A DNA stretch of 64,000 nucleotides, from positions 62,001-126,000 of the forward strand of contig CAAGEP010000003.1 of the NCBI GenBank assembly GCA_900768875.1, in the 5' to 3' direction. Below the pieces are notes generated by a model, which was given only the letters and a program-made list of their open reading frames with translations, was not told the DNA's origin and ran no database searches. The position numbers and the translations under genes were made by a program. This stretch comes from Alphaproteobacteria bacterium. GTDB taxonomy: Bacteria > Pseudomonadota > Alphaproteobacteria > CAAGCB01 > CAG-977. This document shows positions 50,882-58,510 of the stretch, piece after piece. Every line of letters starts with the position of its first letter. Position 1 is the stretch's first letter.

Positions 50882-51826
50882 TTATTTTACAACCGTAGCC
50901 GTTGCCGTTTTCGATTTGACATTGAATTTGCAGGTGTAAGACAGTTTTGTTCTGATGCCGTTGCGGTCAATCAGCTGGGCTCTGTCCCCCATCAGCGTAA
51001 TCAAATCGTTCAGCACGTCGACTTGATAAGAAGTGAATTTGTATTCTTTCGCGCCGACGGTCCATTCAAATCTGTCGGGGATTTCCCTGGAAACGGCCTG
51101 TTCGCAAATGGTTTGCGCCGTTTCTTCGTTTTCGGCGTAGTAAGTGTTTTTCTTGGTGTTCATTTTTTTACATTCTTCGTCGGACGTGCAAGGCTTGGAC
51201 GATGCCAGACTCATCCGCATTTTTTCGGCTTCCCGAATGCGGCGCGCTTCCTCGCGCTGTTTGGCGTAGGAAATTTCCTGTTCGATGCCGAAGCGGATGA
51301 AAGCCGATTGAAACGACATAATCATTGATGCCGCCATTACCGCCGCCAGAGCCGACTGGTGAATCGAACAGCCGAAGGCCGCCGCTTTGTCGCGCAAAGC
51401 CCATGTTCCGTATCCCAATCCCCCCAAAACCATCAGCGAGAACAGTTCGGAGATGAAAGAGCCTTCGGATGTAATGTCGGAAAACATCGACAACGCCAGA
51501 ATGCCAAACAAAAACAGCAAAAAATACAAAATCGCGGGATAGCGCGTAACGCTCAGCACTTTTTTCAATCCCATGGCGCACCCGATGCCCGCGAACGTTC
51601 CGAACAAAACGAGTATCAAAAGCATTTTTATTAAAACGCCAAAGACGGAAAACATCGCCATGTACAGCAAAAAGCAGGCGAACACAAAGCCGTAGCAAAC
51701 AGCGGTACGGACGGCGGCCTCTTTGTTATGAGCCAACAATGTTTTGAAATCGCCGCGCAACAGCAATGCCGCGTCCGAATCCGACAATAACAGCAATTCC
51801 TTCAGTTTTTCCTGCAATTTTTGCAT
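50882..51826 (-). CDS. Hypothetical membrane protein with C-terminal periplasmic-like domain
   Basis: 314 residues. Residues ~40-170 hold about five hydrophobic segments. A charged helix (~190-215, 'KQREEARRIREAEKMRMS') follows, then a cysteine-containing domain ('SSKPCTSDEECKKMN', 'QTICEQAV', 'YTCKFNV') of ~100 residues ending 'LSYTCKFNVKSKTATATVVK'. The orientation is undetermined. No family recognised. The start at 51826 is favoured over 51847 on weak spacing grounds. Confidence 0.65.
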   Translation of the reverse strand: MQKLQEKLKELLLLSDSDAALLLRGDFKTLLAHNKEAAVRTAVCYGFVFACFLLYMAMFSVFGVLIKMLLILVLFGTFAGIGCAMGLKKVLSVTRYPAILYFLLFLFGILALSMFSDITSEGSFISELFSLMVLGGLGYGTWALRDKAAAFGCSIHQSALAAVMAASMIMSFQSAFIRFGIEQEISYAKQREEARRIREAEKMRMSLASSKPCTSDEECKKMNTKKNTYYAENEETAQTICEQAVSREIPDRFEWTVGAKEYKFTSYQVDVLNDLITLMGDRAQLIDRNGIRTKLSYTCKFNVKSKTATATVVK

Positions 51827-51903
51827 ATTCAAAGTTCCCGAAATCAATTCAAAAGAGATTCAAAGAAAAGCACAAACCTGCCGTGAAATCAAGCATAAAC
51901 CGG

Positions 51904-52380
51904 TTATCCGTTCTTTAAAATTCTGTGTTTTTCACGGTTCCAATCACGTTTTTTGATGTCTTCGCGCTTGTCGATTTTGTTTTTCCCGACCCCCAGCCCC
52001 AGTTTCAGTTTGGCGATGCCGCGGGCGTTGAAAAAGATTTCAAGCGGAATCAGCGTGTATCCTTTGCGTGCGACAGCACCCGCCAGACGTTTCAGTTCGC
52101 GTTTGTGCAACAGTAGTTTGCGCGGACGGGCGGCGACGTGCTTCATATAGCCGATGGAGCCGTATTCCAATATGGAGGCGTTGACCAAAAAAGCCTCGCC
52201 GTCCGACGCGGTGGCGTAAGCTTCGTTGATGCTGGCCTGTCCCAAACGCAGGGATTTGACCTCCGCCCCCGTTAAAACGATTCCCGCTTCAAACGTTTCT
52301 TCAATGGCGAAGTTGAAAGAGGCTTTGCGGTTTTTGGCAACCGTTCCCTGCGTTATCATCGTCGAACGTTTTTGCCCCAT
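51904..52380 (-). CDS. smpB: SsrA-binding protein SmpB
   Basis: 158 residues. Binds tmRNA for trans-translation on stalled ribosomes. 'VAKNRKASFNFAIEETFEAG', 'GAEVKSLRLGQASINEAYA' and the basic C-terminal tail 'KREDIKKRDWNREKHRIL' are diagnostic. ATG 52380 follows GGGAG and lies 2 bp behind dapA; a start at 52359 would also fit the family N-terminus. The smpB-dapA linkage is usual in alphaproteobacteria. The tmRNA gene is not in the window. Confidence 0.95.
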   Translation of the reverse strand: MGQKRSTMITQGTVAKNRKASFNFAIEETFEAGIVLTGAEVKSLRLGQASINEAYATASDGEAFLVNASILEYGSIGYMKHVAARPRKLLLHKRELKRLAGAVARKGYTLIPLEIFFNARGIAKLKLGLGVGKNKIDKREDIKKRDWNREKHRILKNG

Positions 52381-52382
52381 GG

Positions 52383-53255
52383 TTATTCTCCCAAAGCGGC
52401 TTTCATCGCAGAGCGGACGACCTGTTTCGACGCGTCCGATATTTCGTATAACGGCAAACGCAGAGAGCCGTCGCCGAAGCCTTGCAACGAAGCCGCGTAT
52501 TTGACGGGGCAGGGATTCGATTCGACGAACATCGCCTGATGCAAATCCAGCAGCAAATCGCGCAGACGGGCGATTTCCGCCCAATCTTTGCGCGCCCATG
52601 CCTTGTGCAAATCGGCGCACTCTTTGGGTGCAATGTTGGCGGTGACCGAAATGCACCCGTTGCCGCCGTGCGCCAAAAAGGCGACGATGGTCGCGTCTTC
52701 ACCCGATAAAACGGAAAAAGTATCGGGAACGGCGCGGCGGATTTGAATCGGACGCAACAGGTCGGGAGTCGCGTCTTTGATGCCCGCGATGCGCGGCAGC
52801 TCTGCCAGACGGCCGATTGTTTCTACGGACAGGCAAACCCCCGTCCGTCCCGGAACGTTGTAAAGAATTACCGGCAAATCGACGGCGTCGTGAACGGCTT
52901 TGAAATGGCGGTAAAGCCCTTCCTGCGACGGTTTGTTGTAGTAAGGCGTTACGACCAGGGCCGCATCCGCCCCCAATTCTTTGGCGCGGCGCGTGGCTTC
53001 AATCGTTTTGGCGGTGTCGTTTGTTCCTGTTCCGGCAATAACGGGAATCTTGCGATTCGCGGTTTTGACGCACAGGGCGATGACGTGTTCGCGTTCTTCG
53101 GTTGTCATGGTTGCGCTTTCGCCCGTTGTTCCGCATACGACCAGTCCGTCCGTTCCCTGTTCGATTTGGCGGACAATCAGGCGGGTGAACGCGTCGTCGT
53201 CGATTTTCCCGTTTTTGAACGGGGTGATCAGTGCGGTGAAAGAACCTTGAAACAT
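52383..53255 (-). CDS. dapA: 4-hydroxy-tetrahydrodipicolinate synthase
   Basis: 290 residues. Condenses pyruvate with aspartate semialdehyde towards lysine and diaminopimelate. 'FTALITPFKNGKID', 'GTTGESATM', Tyr in 'YNVPGRTG' and the Schiff-base Lys in 'AGIKDATPD' are present. GGAGG ribosome site. Cotranscribed with smpB and divergent from the transglycosylase gene. Confidence 0.97.
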   Translation of the reverse strand: MFQGSFTALITPFKNGKIDDDAFTRLIVRQIEQGTDGLVVCGTTGESATMTTEEREHVIALCVKTANRKIPVIAGTGTNDTAKTIEATRRAKELGADAALVVTPYYNKPSQEGLYRHFKAVHDAVDLPVILYNVPGRTGVCLSVETIGRLAELPRIAGIKDATPDLLRPIQIRRAVPDTFSVLSGEDATIVAFLAHGGNGCISVTANIAPKECADLHKAWARKDWAEIARLRDLLLDLHQAMFVESNPCPVKYAASLQGFGDGSLRLPLYEISDASKQVVRSAMKAALGE

Positions 53256-53351
53256 AAAGCCTCCTTAAAAACCTGTTCCGATTAACCGTATCTTAAAAAA
53301 ATAGCACAAGAATAAAATTTAGCCATTGTTTTTTTGAAAGAGTGACAAACC

Positions 53352-55322
53352 GTGCCGCGCTGGGTATCCGTTTCTGTTTTTTTTAGCATTTGCCTGTGTT
53401 CGGCAGATGTTTCGGCGTATACTCCCGTCAAGCTGTCGCCGGCGAACGATGTCAAGGCGGCTGTGGATGCCGCTTTGTGCGATGACTGGAAAAAAGCGAC
53501 GGAGCTTGCGAAAAAAACGGCCGATGCAAAAGTCGTTAAACTGGTCGAGTGGCTGCGGCTGACCCGCGCAACGGATGGAAGCGCCGATATTGAAGACATG
53601 CAGCGTTTTATGACAAAGAATGCTCATTTCCCCCGGATTTACGCTATTCGGCGCAATGCGGAAAAGGCTTTGCTGGAACGGGGGGATAACGCCGCTTTGG
53701 CCAAATGGTTCAAAAAGCATCCGCCCGTCACGCCCGCCGCCGTTATCAAGCACGCAGAATTGCTGATGGCCAAAAAAGACTGGGAACGCGCCGTTCCGAT
53801 GCTTTACCGGCTGTGGGCGAAAGGCGAATTGTCCGACGATGAAACGCAGGAAGTCAAAGAAAAGTTAAGCCTGCTGCTGGATGAACACGATTATGCCGGC
53901 CGAGTGGAGGCTTTGCTGGACGAACGCAAACCGAAACAGGCGCAAAAACTGCTGGGAAATCTCGGTGACGAAAGCCGCAGACTGGCGGTCGTGCGCATTG
54001 GTTTGATGAACAATGACGCCCATGCCGTGCGAAAAATCAAAAGCTTGCCTGAAAAACAGCGGAAAAATGCGGGATTGATGTTTGACGAACTGCGTTGGCT
54101 GAGAAACAAAAGCAAGTACGACGATGCCGTCGATTTGCTGAAATCCGTTCCGTTGACGGCTCAACGGGGGGATAAATGGTGGAACGAACGCATGACCGTT
54201 GCCCGTCAGCTGCTGAACGACGGACGAGCAATCGACGCGTATGATTTGGTCAAAACGCATGCTTTGACCAAAGGGGGCACTTATGCCGATGCGGAATGGA
54301 TGGCGGGATGGATTGCTTTGCGCGATTTGAAGCAAAGCGCGCTTGCCCGCAAGCATTTTTCGAATATGCTGTCCGCCGTCAAATCTCCCGTCAGTTTGGC
54401 GCGCGGGGAATACTGGATGGGGCGCGCGTTTGAAGACGCCAAAAACAAAACCGAAGCCCGCCGCTGGTATCGAATGGCGGCGCGGCGCATTACGACGATT
54501 TACGGACAGCTGGCGGCGCGGCGGCTGAAAAAAGAGGCTTTGCCCGAGCTGCCTTTGGAAAACGCGCCAACTTTGAAAGATATGGACGATGTCCGCAAAA
54601 ACGAGCTGTTCCAAATCGCCAAGTTGCTGCAGCAGGCAGGGCAGAACGAACTGACGGATGTTTTCGCGGCGCGGCTGACGTCAGATGCAAAAACATCCGA
54701 ACAGACAACGGCATTGGCGTATGCTTTGGCGGAAGATTTGCAGCGTCCCGATTTGGCGGTCAACATCGCCCGCCGCGCCCGCGCCAACGGAACTTATATC
54801 GTATCACTGGGGTATCCCGTATGGGATCTGAAGCATGACGAACGTGCGGAGCAGGCTTTGGTGTTGTCCATTATCCGGCAAGAAAGCAATTTTTCAACCG
54901 ATGCCGTCAGTCCTGCGGGCGCGCGCGGCTTGATGCAAATCCTGCCGTCCACGGCAAAGCAAATCGCGCGCAAGAAAAAGAAAAAGTTTTCCGCGCAAAT
55001 GCTGAACTCCAATCCCGATTTCAATGTCGAAATGGGCAGTACGTATTTTGCCGATATGCTCAAACGGTTCGACGGTTCGTATGTTTTGGCGGTGGCGGCG
55101 TACAACGCCGGACCGACCAATGTGCGCAAATGGATGAAAACCATGGGAAAACCCGACGAACGGTTGGACGCAATCGATTGGATAGAACGGATACCGTTCG
55201 GCGAAACCAGAAACTATGTTCAGCGTGTTTTGGAAAACCTGCATATCTACAGACGGAATTTGAACTATCCCGAAACGGCGCTGGATTCATGGCAGCAAGC
55301 CAAAAAAGACGGCAAAAATTAA
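53352..55322 (+). CDS. Soluble lytic murein transglycosylase (Slt70-like)
   Basis: 656 residues. Signal peptide (1-~22, ending SADVSA), a long alpha-superhelical region of ~450 residues, then a C-terminal SLT domain: catalytic Glu in 'IIRQESNFSTDAVSPAGARG' region, 'LMQILPSTA', and 'AVAAYNAGPTNVRKW'. It cleaves peptidoglycan glycan strands in the periplasm to 1,6-anhydro ends. The GTG start is consistent with the signal peptide. Classic neighbour of dapA-smpB. Confidence 0.93.
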   Translation: MPRWVSVSVFFSICLCSADVSAYTPVKLSPANDVKAAVDAALCDDWKKATELAKKTADAKVVKLVEWLRLTRATDGSADIEDMQRFMTKNAHFPRIYAIRRNAEKALLERGDNAALAKWFKKHPPVTPAAVIKHAELLMAKKDWERAVPMLYRLWAKGELSDDETQEVKEKLSLLLDEHDYAGRVEALLDERKPKQAQKLLGNLGDESRRLAVVRIGLMNNDAHAVRKIKSLPEKQRKNAGLMFDELRWLRNKSKYDDAVDLLKSVPLTAQRGDKWWNERMTVARQLLNDGRAIDAYDLVKTHALTKGGTYADAEWMAGWIALRDLKQSALARKHFSNMLSAVKSPVSLARGEYWMGRAFEDAKNKTEARRWYRMAARRITTIYGQLAARRLKKEALPELPLENAPTLKDMDDVRKNELFQIAKLLQQAGQNELTDVFAARLTSDAKTSEQTTALAYALAEDLQRPDLAVNIARRARANGTYIVSLGYPVWDLKHDERAEQALVLSIIRQESNFSTDAVSPAGARGLMQILPSTAKQIARKKKKKFSAQMLNSNPDFNVEMGSTYFADMLKRFDGSYVLAVAAYNAGPTNVRKWMKTMGKPDERLDAIDWIERIPFGETRNYVQRVLENLHIYRRNLNYPETALDSWQQAKKDGKN

Positions 55323-55801
55323 AGCGTATCCGTTTTTTTCAGAAAGTGTTTCGATAATTTCCATTTGGCGGCGGCTTTTTGAACCAAGGCATTATCGGGA
55401 TCGGTGAAACGCCAGCCTTTTTTCAGCAGGTTTTTGACGGTCCATTCGTTGCCTTTAAAGGCCAACAGGACGGAACCGGTCAGCAAACTCCATTCCACGG
55501 CGTTATCCCAGAAATCCGTTTGCATCGCCGTTTCGATTTGGTTGAGGTCTATCGCGGACAGCATCAGCGAAAAACGGTTGACCGTTTTCCAAATTTGAAC
55601 GGTTGACAAGGCAAACATTGCCGCCGCCCACCCCCACAGGCGTCTGGACAGTAAAGGCAGGCCGAAAAACGTCGATAAAAACAGCAGCGACAGGCTGAAT
55701 CCGAACTGCACTTTGACGGTGTCGTCGCTGTCGGGTTTCCGCAAAACCATGCACGGGGCGTCGGATACCCCGAAAAACAATAATTTAAAAAAACTTTTCA
55801 T
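55319..55801 (-). CDS. Hypothetical membrane protein (160 aa)
   Basis: 160 residues with two hydrophobic stretches (~30-70) and a soluble charged C-terminal half ('WTVKNLLKKGWRFTDPDNALVQKAAAKWK'). Pattern resembles small DUF2628-like membrane proteins, not certainly. Overlaps the next minus-strand gene by 4 bp and the transglycosylase stop by 4 bp. Confidence 0.6.
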   Translation of the reverse strand: MKSFFKLLFFGVSDAPCMVLRKPDSDDTVKVQFGFSLSLLFLSTFFGLPLLSRRLWGWAAAMFALSTVQIWKTVNRFSLMLSAIDLNQIETAMQTDFWDNAVEWSLLTGSVLLAFKGNEWTVKNLLKKGWRFTDPDNALVQKAAAKWKLSKHFLKKTDTL

Positions 55802-56229
55802 CCCGCTTTCACCTGCTGCAAACCGTCATAATACGCCATCAGCAAATCAAGCATTGCACACAATGCCGCATAAACCATGTTATACGTTGTTTTGGCGTTG
55901 TTGTTCAAGACCGGATTTTCCAAAACAAACGCGCGGACGTTTTTGTCGTCGCGCAGAAAGTGCAGCAGATAAACTTTGTATTTGCCGACGGCGTTGACTG
56001 CGCCCAAATAGCGGTCGGCGGCATCTTGGCGGGAATCGGCGAAGTAAGCCGCGCCGTTTCCTTTTCCGCCGCGGACGTCATCGTATGTGCGCGTCAATTT
56101 TGACGAAAATAACGAAAAGCGATAGTCGCGCATCAGCATCAGCGCCGCTCTGACTCGCAGTGTTCCGAGGGGAAAATCGCCGAGCTTTCCTTTCTCGTAG
56201 AGTTTTATGATTTCGGATTTTTGTTCCAT
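55798..56229 (-). CDS. Hypothetical helical protein (possibly DUF6456-like)
   Basis: 143 residues, mostly helical and basic. 'ADRYLGAVNAVGKYKVYLLHFLRDDKNV' and 'YNMVYAALCAMLDLLMAYY' faintly recall the C-terminal domain of alphaproteobacterial DUF6456 regulators, but no helix-turn-helix is present. Forms a two-gene unit with the downstream membrane protein (ATGA overlap). Start follows GGAGAAAG. Confidence 0.6.
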   Translation of the reverse strand: MEQKSEIIKLYEKGKLGDFPLGTLRVRAALMLMRDYRFSLFSSKLTRTYDDVRGGKGNGAAYFADSRQDAADRYLGAVNAVGKYKVYLLHFLRDDKNVRAFVLENPVLNNNAKTTYNMVYAALCAMLDLLMAYYDGLQQVKAG

Positions 56230-56372
56230 ACTCTTTCTCCTTTTTCAAAATGAACTTTCCTTGAATATCACAAAATGAAATCAATGTAAATCACAAATAG
56301 TTTATTTTTTTTTGTTATAAGCTGTGCCACACTGTCAAACAGGTTAATTCGATAACAACAAAGGACCCTTTC

Positions 56373-56771
56373 ATGATTGGCGAGCGTTTGAATTCAAAAC
56401 TTTCCGAACTCGGATTAACTCAGCAAAGGGCGGCCGATCAGCTGGGAATCAGTCAAAGCCGGTTGAATCAGTACTTGAAAGACAGACGGGAACCCGACGC
56501 GCAGATGTTGTGCAAAATTTGCGAAACGTTCGGCATTACGCCGAACTATCTGTTCGGATTCGACGACAATGCTCCTGCAGGGATGAAAATCAACAAAAGT
56601 GCGTTGGAATCGGCGATTCTGTTTTTAAAAAAATACGAAACGGCGCACAAAAAAAGCTTTTCCGCAGAACAGTCCGCCCGCATTATTTCCGTGGTTTATG
56701 ACATTGTGTTGTCAGAATCCGCGGAAAACGCTCAAAAAGCCATTGATTGGGTTATAGAGGCTGTGGCATGA
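56373..56771 (+). CDS. XRE family helix-turn-helix regulator
   Basis: 132 residues. N-terminal HTH (residues ~5-60): 'LTQQRAADQLGISQSRLNQYLKDRREP', phage-repressor-like. The C-terminal part is helical with no known ligand domain. The upstream 56230-56372 gap is AT-rich and divergent, likely holding its promoter. The next, broken regulator gene overlaps it by ATGA, so the two form a unit. Possibly phage-derived. Confidence 0.88.
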   Translation: MIGERLNSKLSELGLTQQRAADQLGISQSRLNQYLKDRREPDAQMLCKICETFGITPNYLFGFDDNAPAGMKINKSALESAILFLKKYETAHKKSFSAEQSARIISVVYDIVLSESAENAQKAIDWVIEAVA

Positions 56772-57022
56772 CTCAAGATAACCGTCCGGGGCACAAGCCC
56801 CAATCGACTGCAGACAGATTCGCGGAATTACGTCAAATTCTAGGCGAACCCGCCCCGTCGCAAACCGTGGAGCAATCCAAATCGGATACGCCGTCCGTGG
56901 TGTATGTTTCGGGAGATAACAACAACATCACTTTGCACGGATTGATGCGCCAATCCGGCGTTAAGGCATTTAAAAGCCGCGGATTTCCCGCGATTGTTTC
57001 GATGATTCTCTTTTTTTCGTAA
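56768..57022 (+). CDS. Regulator-like protein, upstream part (frameshifted)
   Basis: 84 residues ending in MILFFS. The middle 'SVVYVSGDNNNITLHG' is the Asn-rich turn typical of phage-type regulator tails. It stops just after a run of seven Ts (57011-57017). The -1 frame continues without stops into the downstream part, giving a combined product of 183 residues. The gene is therefore disrupted, or read by -1 slippage at the T run. Coupled to the XRE gene by ATGA. Confidence 0.55.
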   Translation: MTQDNRPGHKPQSTADRFAELRQILGEPAPSQTVEQSKSDTPSVVYVSGDNNNITLHGLMRQSGVKAFKSRGFPAIVSMILFFS

Positions 57023-57318
57023 CACCCTCCAGTAACAAGGTTGAGTCTGTACCTCTATCATCCGAAAGTTGTATAGTCGACTATCGGAAGATTGAGGCTT
57101 TGCGGCTGTACGTCAAGCAAAAAGCGCGGCATGAGAAAAAGCATCCGAATGCGATTTGGGCGAGGCTGAGAAAGCAATACGGCTTTGTCAGTTACAAAAA
57201 AATCGATTGCCGTTTGTTGGAAAAAATAGCGCGCGATTTAAAACTAAAGTCGTTGAACAATACGTCGTTAAACAAAATAACAGGCCGTTCTAACTTAAAA
57301 GGCATAATGACTTCATAA
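57019..57318 (+). pseudogene. Regulator-like protein, downstream part in -1 frame
   Basis: Open in the -1 frame from the T run through 'DYRKIEALRLYVKQKARHEKKHPNAIWARL' (split over 57080-57165) and 'QYGFVSYKKIDC'. The last ~70 residues resemble the C-terminal 'kNAIWaRLyreFGv.SYkeI' module of phage antirepressor-type proteins. A TTG at 57100 could start an independent 72-residue protein but lacks a ribosome site. Best read as the C-terminus of the preceding gene. Confidence 0.55.
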
Positions 57319-57410
57319 GAAAAACACTTAATATATGTTGATGTGACGGGCTGTTTTGAACAGAAACACCTTCGGTACATATATGTATTCAAACATCAAA
57401 GGAGTTTACC

Positions 57411-57962
57411 ATGTCTATGAAAAAAATCCTGTTGGGAAGTATTGCTTCCGTTTTTGTTTTTACGGCGTGCGTTTCCGACGCAAACGCGGGATATAAGGAA
57501 GAGCCTTGCGGTATCAAGCCTTATATGGCGTTGCGCGGCGGGTTGGCGATGATTAAAAATCACATCGACAAAAACGCATGGGACGCGTCGTTGGCAATCG
57601 GTACGAAAATGGATGCCGTCCGTGTCGAAGGCGAATATACCTACCGCGGCGAAGTCAAAGGGCGCAAATCGGGTGTGGAACACAAAATCGGCGCGCAGAC
57701 TTTGTTGCTGAACGGTTATTACGACATTGACATGAATTCGGCGTTCACTCCGTTTGTCAATTTAAGCGTCGGTGCGTCGCGTTTGCATGAAAAGAAAGGA
57801 ATTAAATCCAAAAACGAATACCGCGCAACGTGGGGCGGCGGTGTCGGCGTCGGCTATAATTTCGCCAAAGATATGGCATTCGATGTCGGATACCGTTTCC
57901 TTGATTTGGGCGACAGTATTAAATCAAACGAATTTTACGGCGGCATCCGCTGGTCGTTTTAA
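57411..57962 (+). CDS. Outer-membrane beta-barrel protein
   Basis: 183 residues with a signal peptide (1-~26, cleavage near DANAG). The mature part alternates polar and hydrophobic residues as eight short strands and ends in a terminal aromatic (RWSF), the BAM recognition signal. 'GGGVGVGYNFAKDMAFDVGYRFLDLGD' split around residue 140-165 is typical of opacity/OmpA-barrel porin-like proteins. A possible lipobox (FTAC) exists but the barrel end favours an integral protein. AAAGGAG ribosome site. Confidence 0.85.
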   Translation: MSMKKILLGSIASVFVFTACVSDANAGYKEEPCGIKPYMALRGGLAMIKNHIDKNAWDASLAIGTKMDAVRVEGEYTYRGEVKGRKSGVEHKIGAQTLLLNGYYDIDMNSAFTPFVNLSVGASRLHEKKGIKSKNEYRATWGGGVGVGYNFAKDMAFDVGYRFLDLGDSIKSNEFYGGIRWSF

Positions 57963-57969
57963 CAACAGG

Positions 57970-58000
57970 AAAAGCCTCCGTTTCGCACGGAGGCTTTTTT
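57970..58000. terminator. Terminator of the barrel gene
   Basis: AAAAGCCTCCG-TTTCGCA-CGGAGGCTTTTTT; symmetric A/T flanks also let it end the convergent merR transcript. Confidence 0.9.
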
Positions 58001-58424
58001 ATTTAAACAGTTTTTTCCTGCGTTCGGCCAGTTCGGGATTGCGGTCGAAAACGTTGATGTCGCCGTGGGCGACGGCGTCTTTGTAAAAGTCGATTTTAAA
58101 GTTGATTTTATCCATAAAATCAGTCAGTTGGCGCATTTGCAGTTCCAGCCGTTCCTTTTGGCGTTCAAACATATCCAGCCGTTCCCGCAAAGTCGAATTG
58201 CCCTGCATCATCCAGACGATATACTGACGGATGTCTTTGATTTGCATGCCCGTGCCTTTCAAACATTCGATAATGCGGAGCAGTTCGATATCTTGATCCG
58301 AAAAATTCCGCAGTCCCGACGGTGTTTTTTTGACGAACGGCAACAAACCTTCTTTGTCGTAATAGCGCAGAGTGTATGCCGAAATGCCGCATTTTTCAGC
58401 CACTTGACCGATAGAGTATCCCAT
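57999..58424 (-). CDS. MerR family transcriptional regulator
   Basis: 141 residues. MerR winged helix (1-70: 'SIGQVAEKCGISAYTLRYYDKEGLLP', 'LRNFSDQDIELLRIIECL') and a long dimerisation helix (~80-125). There is no cysteine in the effector region, so a metal sensor is unlikely; the type resembles organic-stress MerR proteins. Divergent from the phosphoesterase-cupin gene, whose promoter carries a matching MerR operator, so it probably controls that gene. GGAGG ribosome site. Confidence 0.92.
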   Translation of the reverse strand: MGYSIGQVAEKCGISAYTLRYYDKEGLLPFVKKTPSGLRNFSDQDIELLRIIECLKGTGMQIKDIRQYIVWMMQGNSTLRERLDMFERQKERLELQMRQLTDFMDKINFKIDFYKDAVAHGDINVFDRNPELAERRKKLFK

Positions 58425-58447
58425 AAAATCCTCCTTGAAAAAAGTTC

Positions 58448-58478
58448 TTGACTTAGAGTGAACTCTAAATTTTATAAA
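58448..58478 (+). promoter_or_regulatory. MerR-type promoter with 19-bp spacer and palindromic operator
   Basis: -35 TTGACT (58448-58453) and -10 TATAAA (58473-58478) are separated by 19 bp, the overlong spacing MerR regulators correct by twisting DNA. The spacer contains the inverted repeat TTAGAGT-GA-ACTCTAA (58453-58468). It lies between the divergent merR and phosphoesterase-cupin genes and reads into the latter. Confidence 0.85.
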
Positions 58479-58510
58479 GAATCAAGAACTATTTTAAACG
58501 GGAGGTTTCT

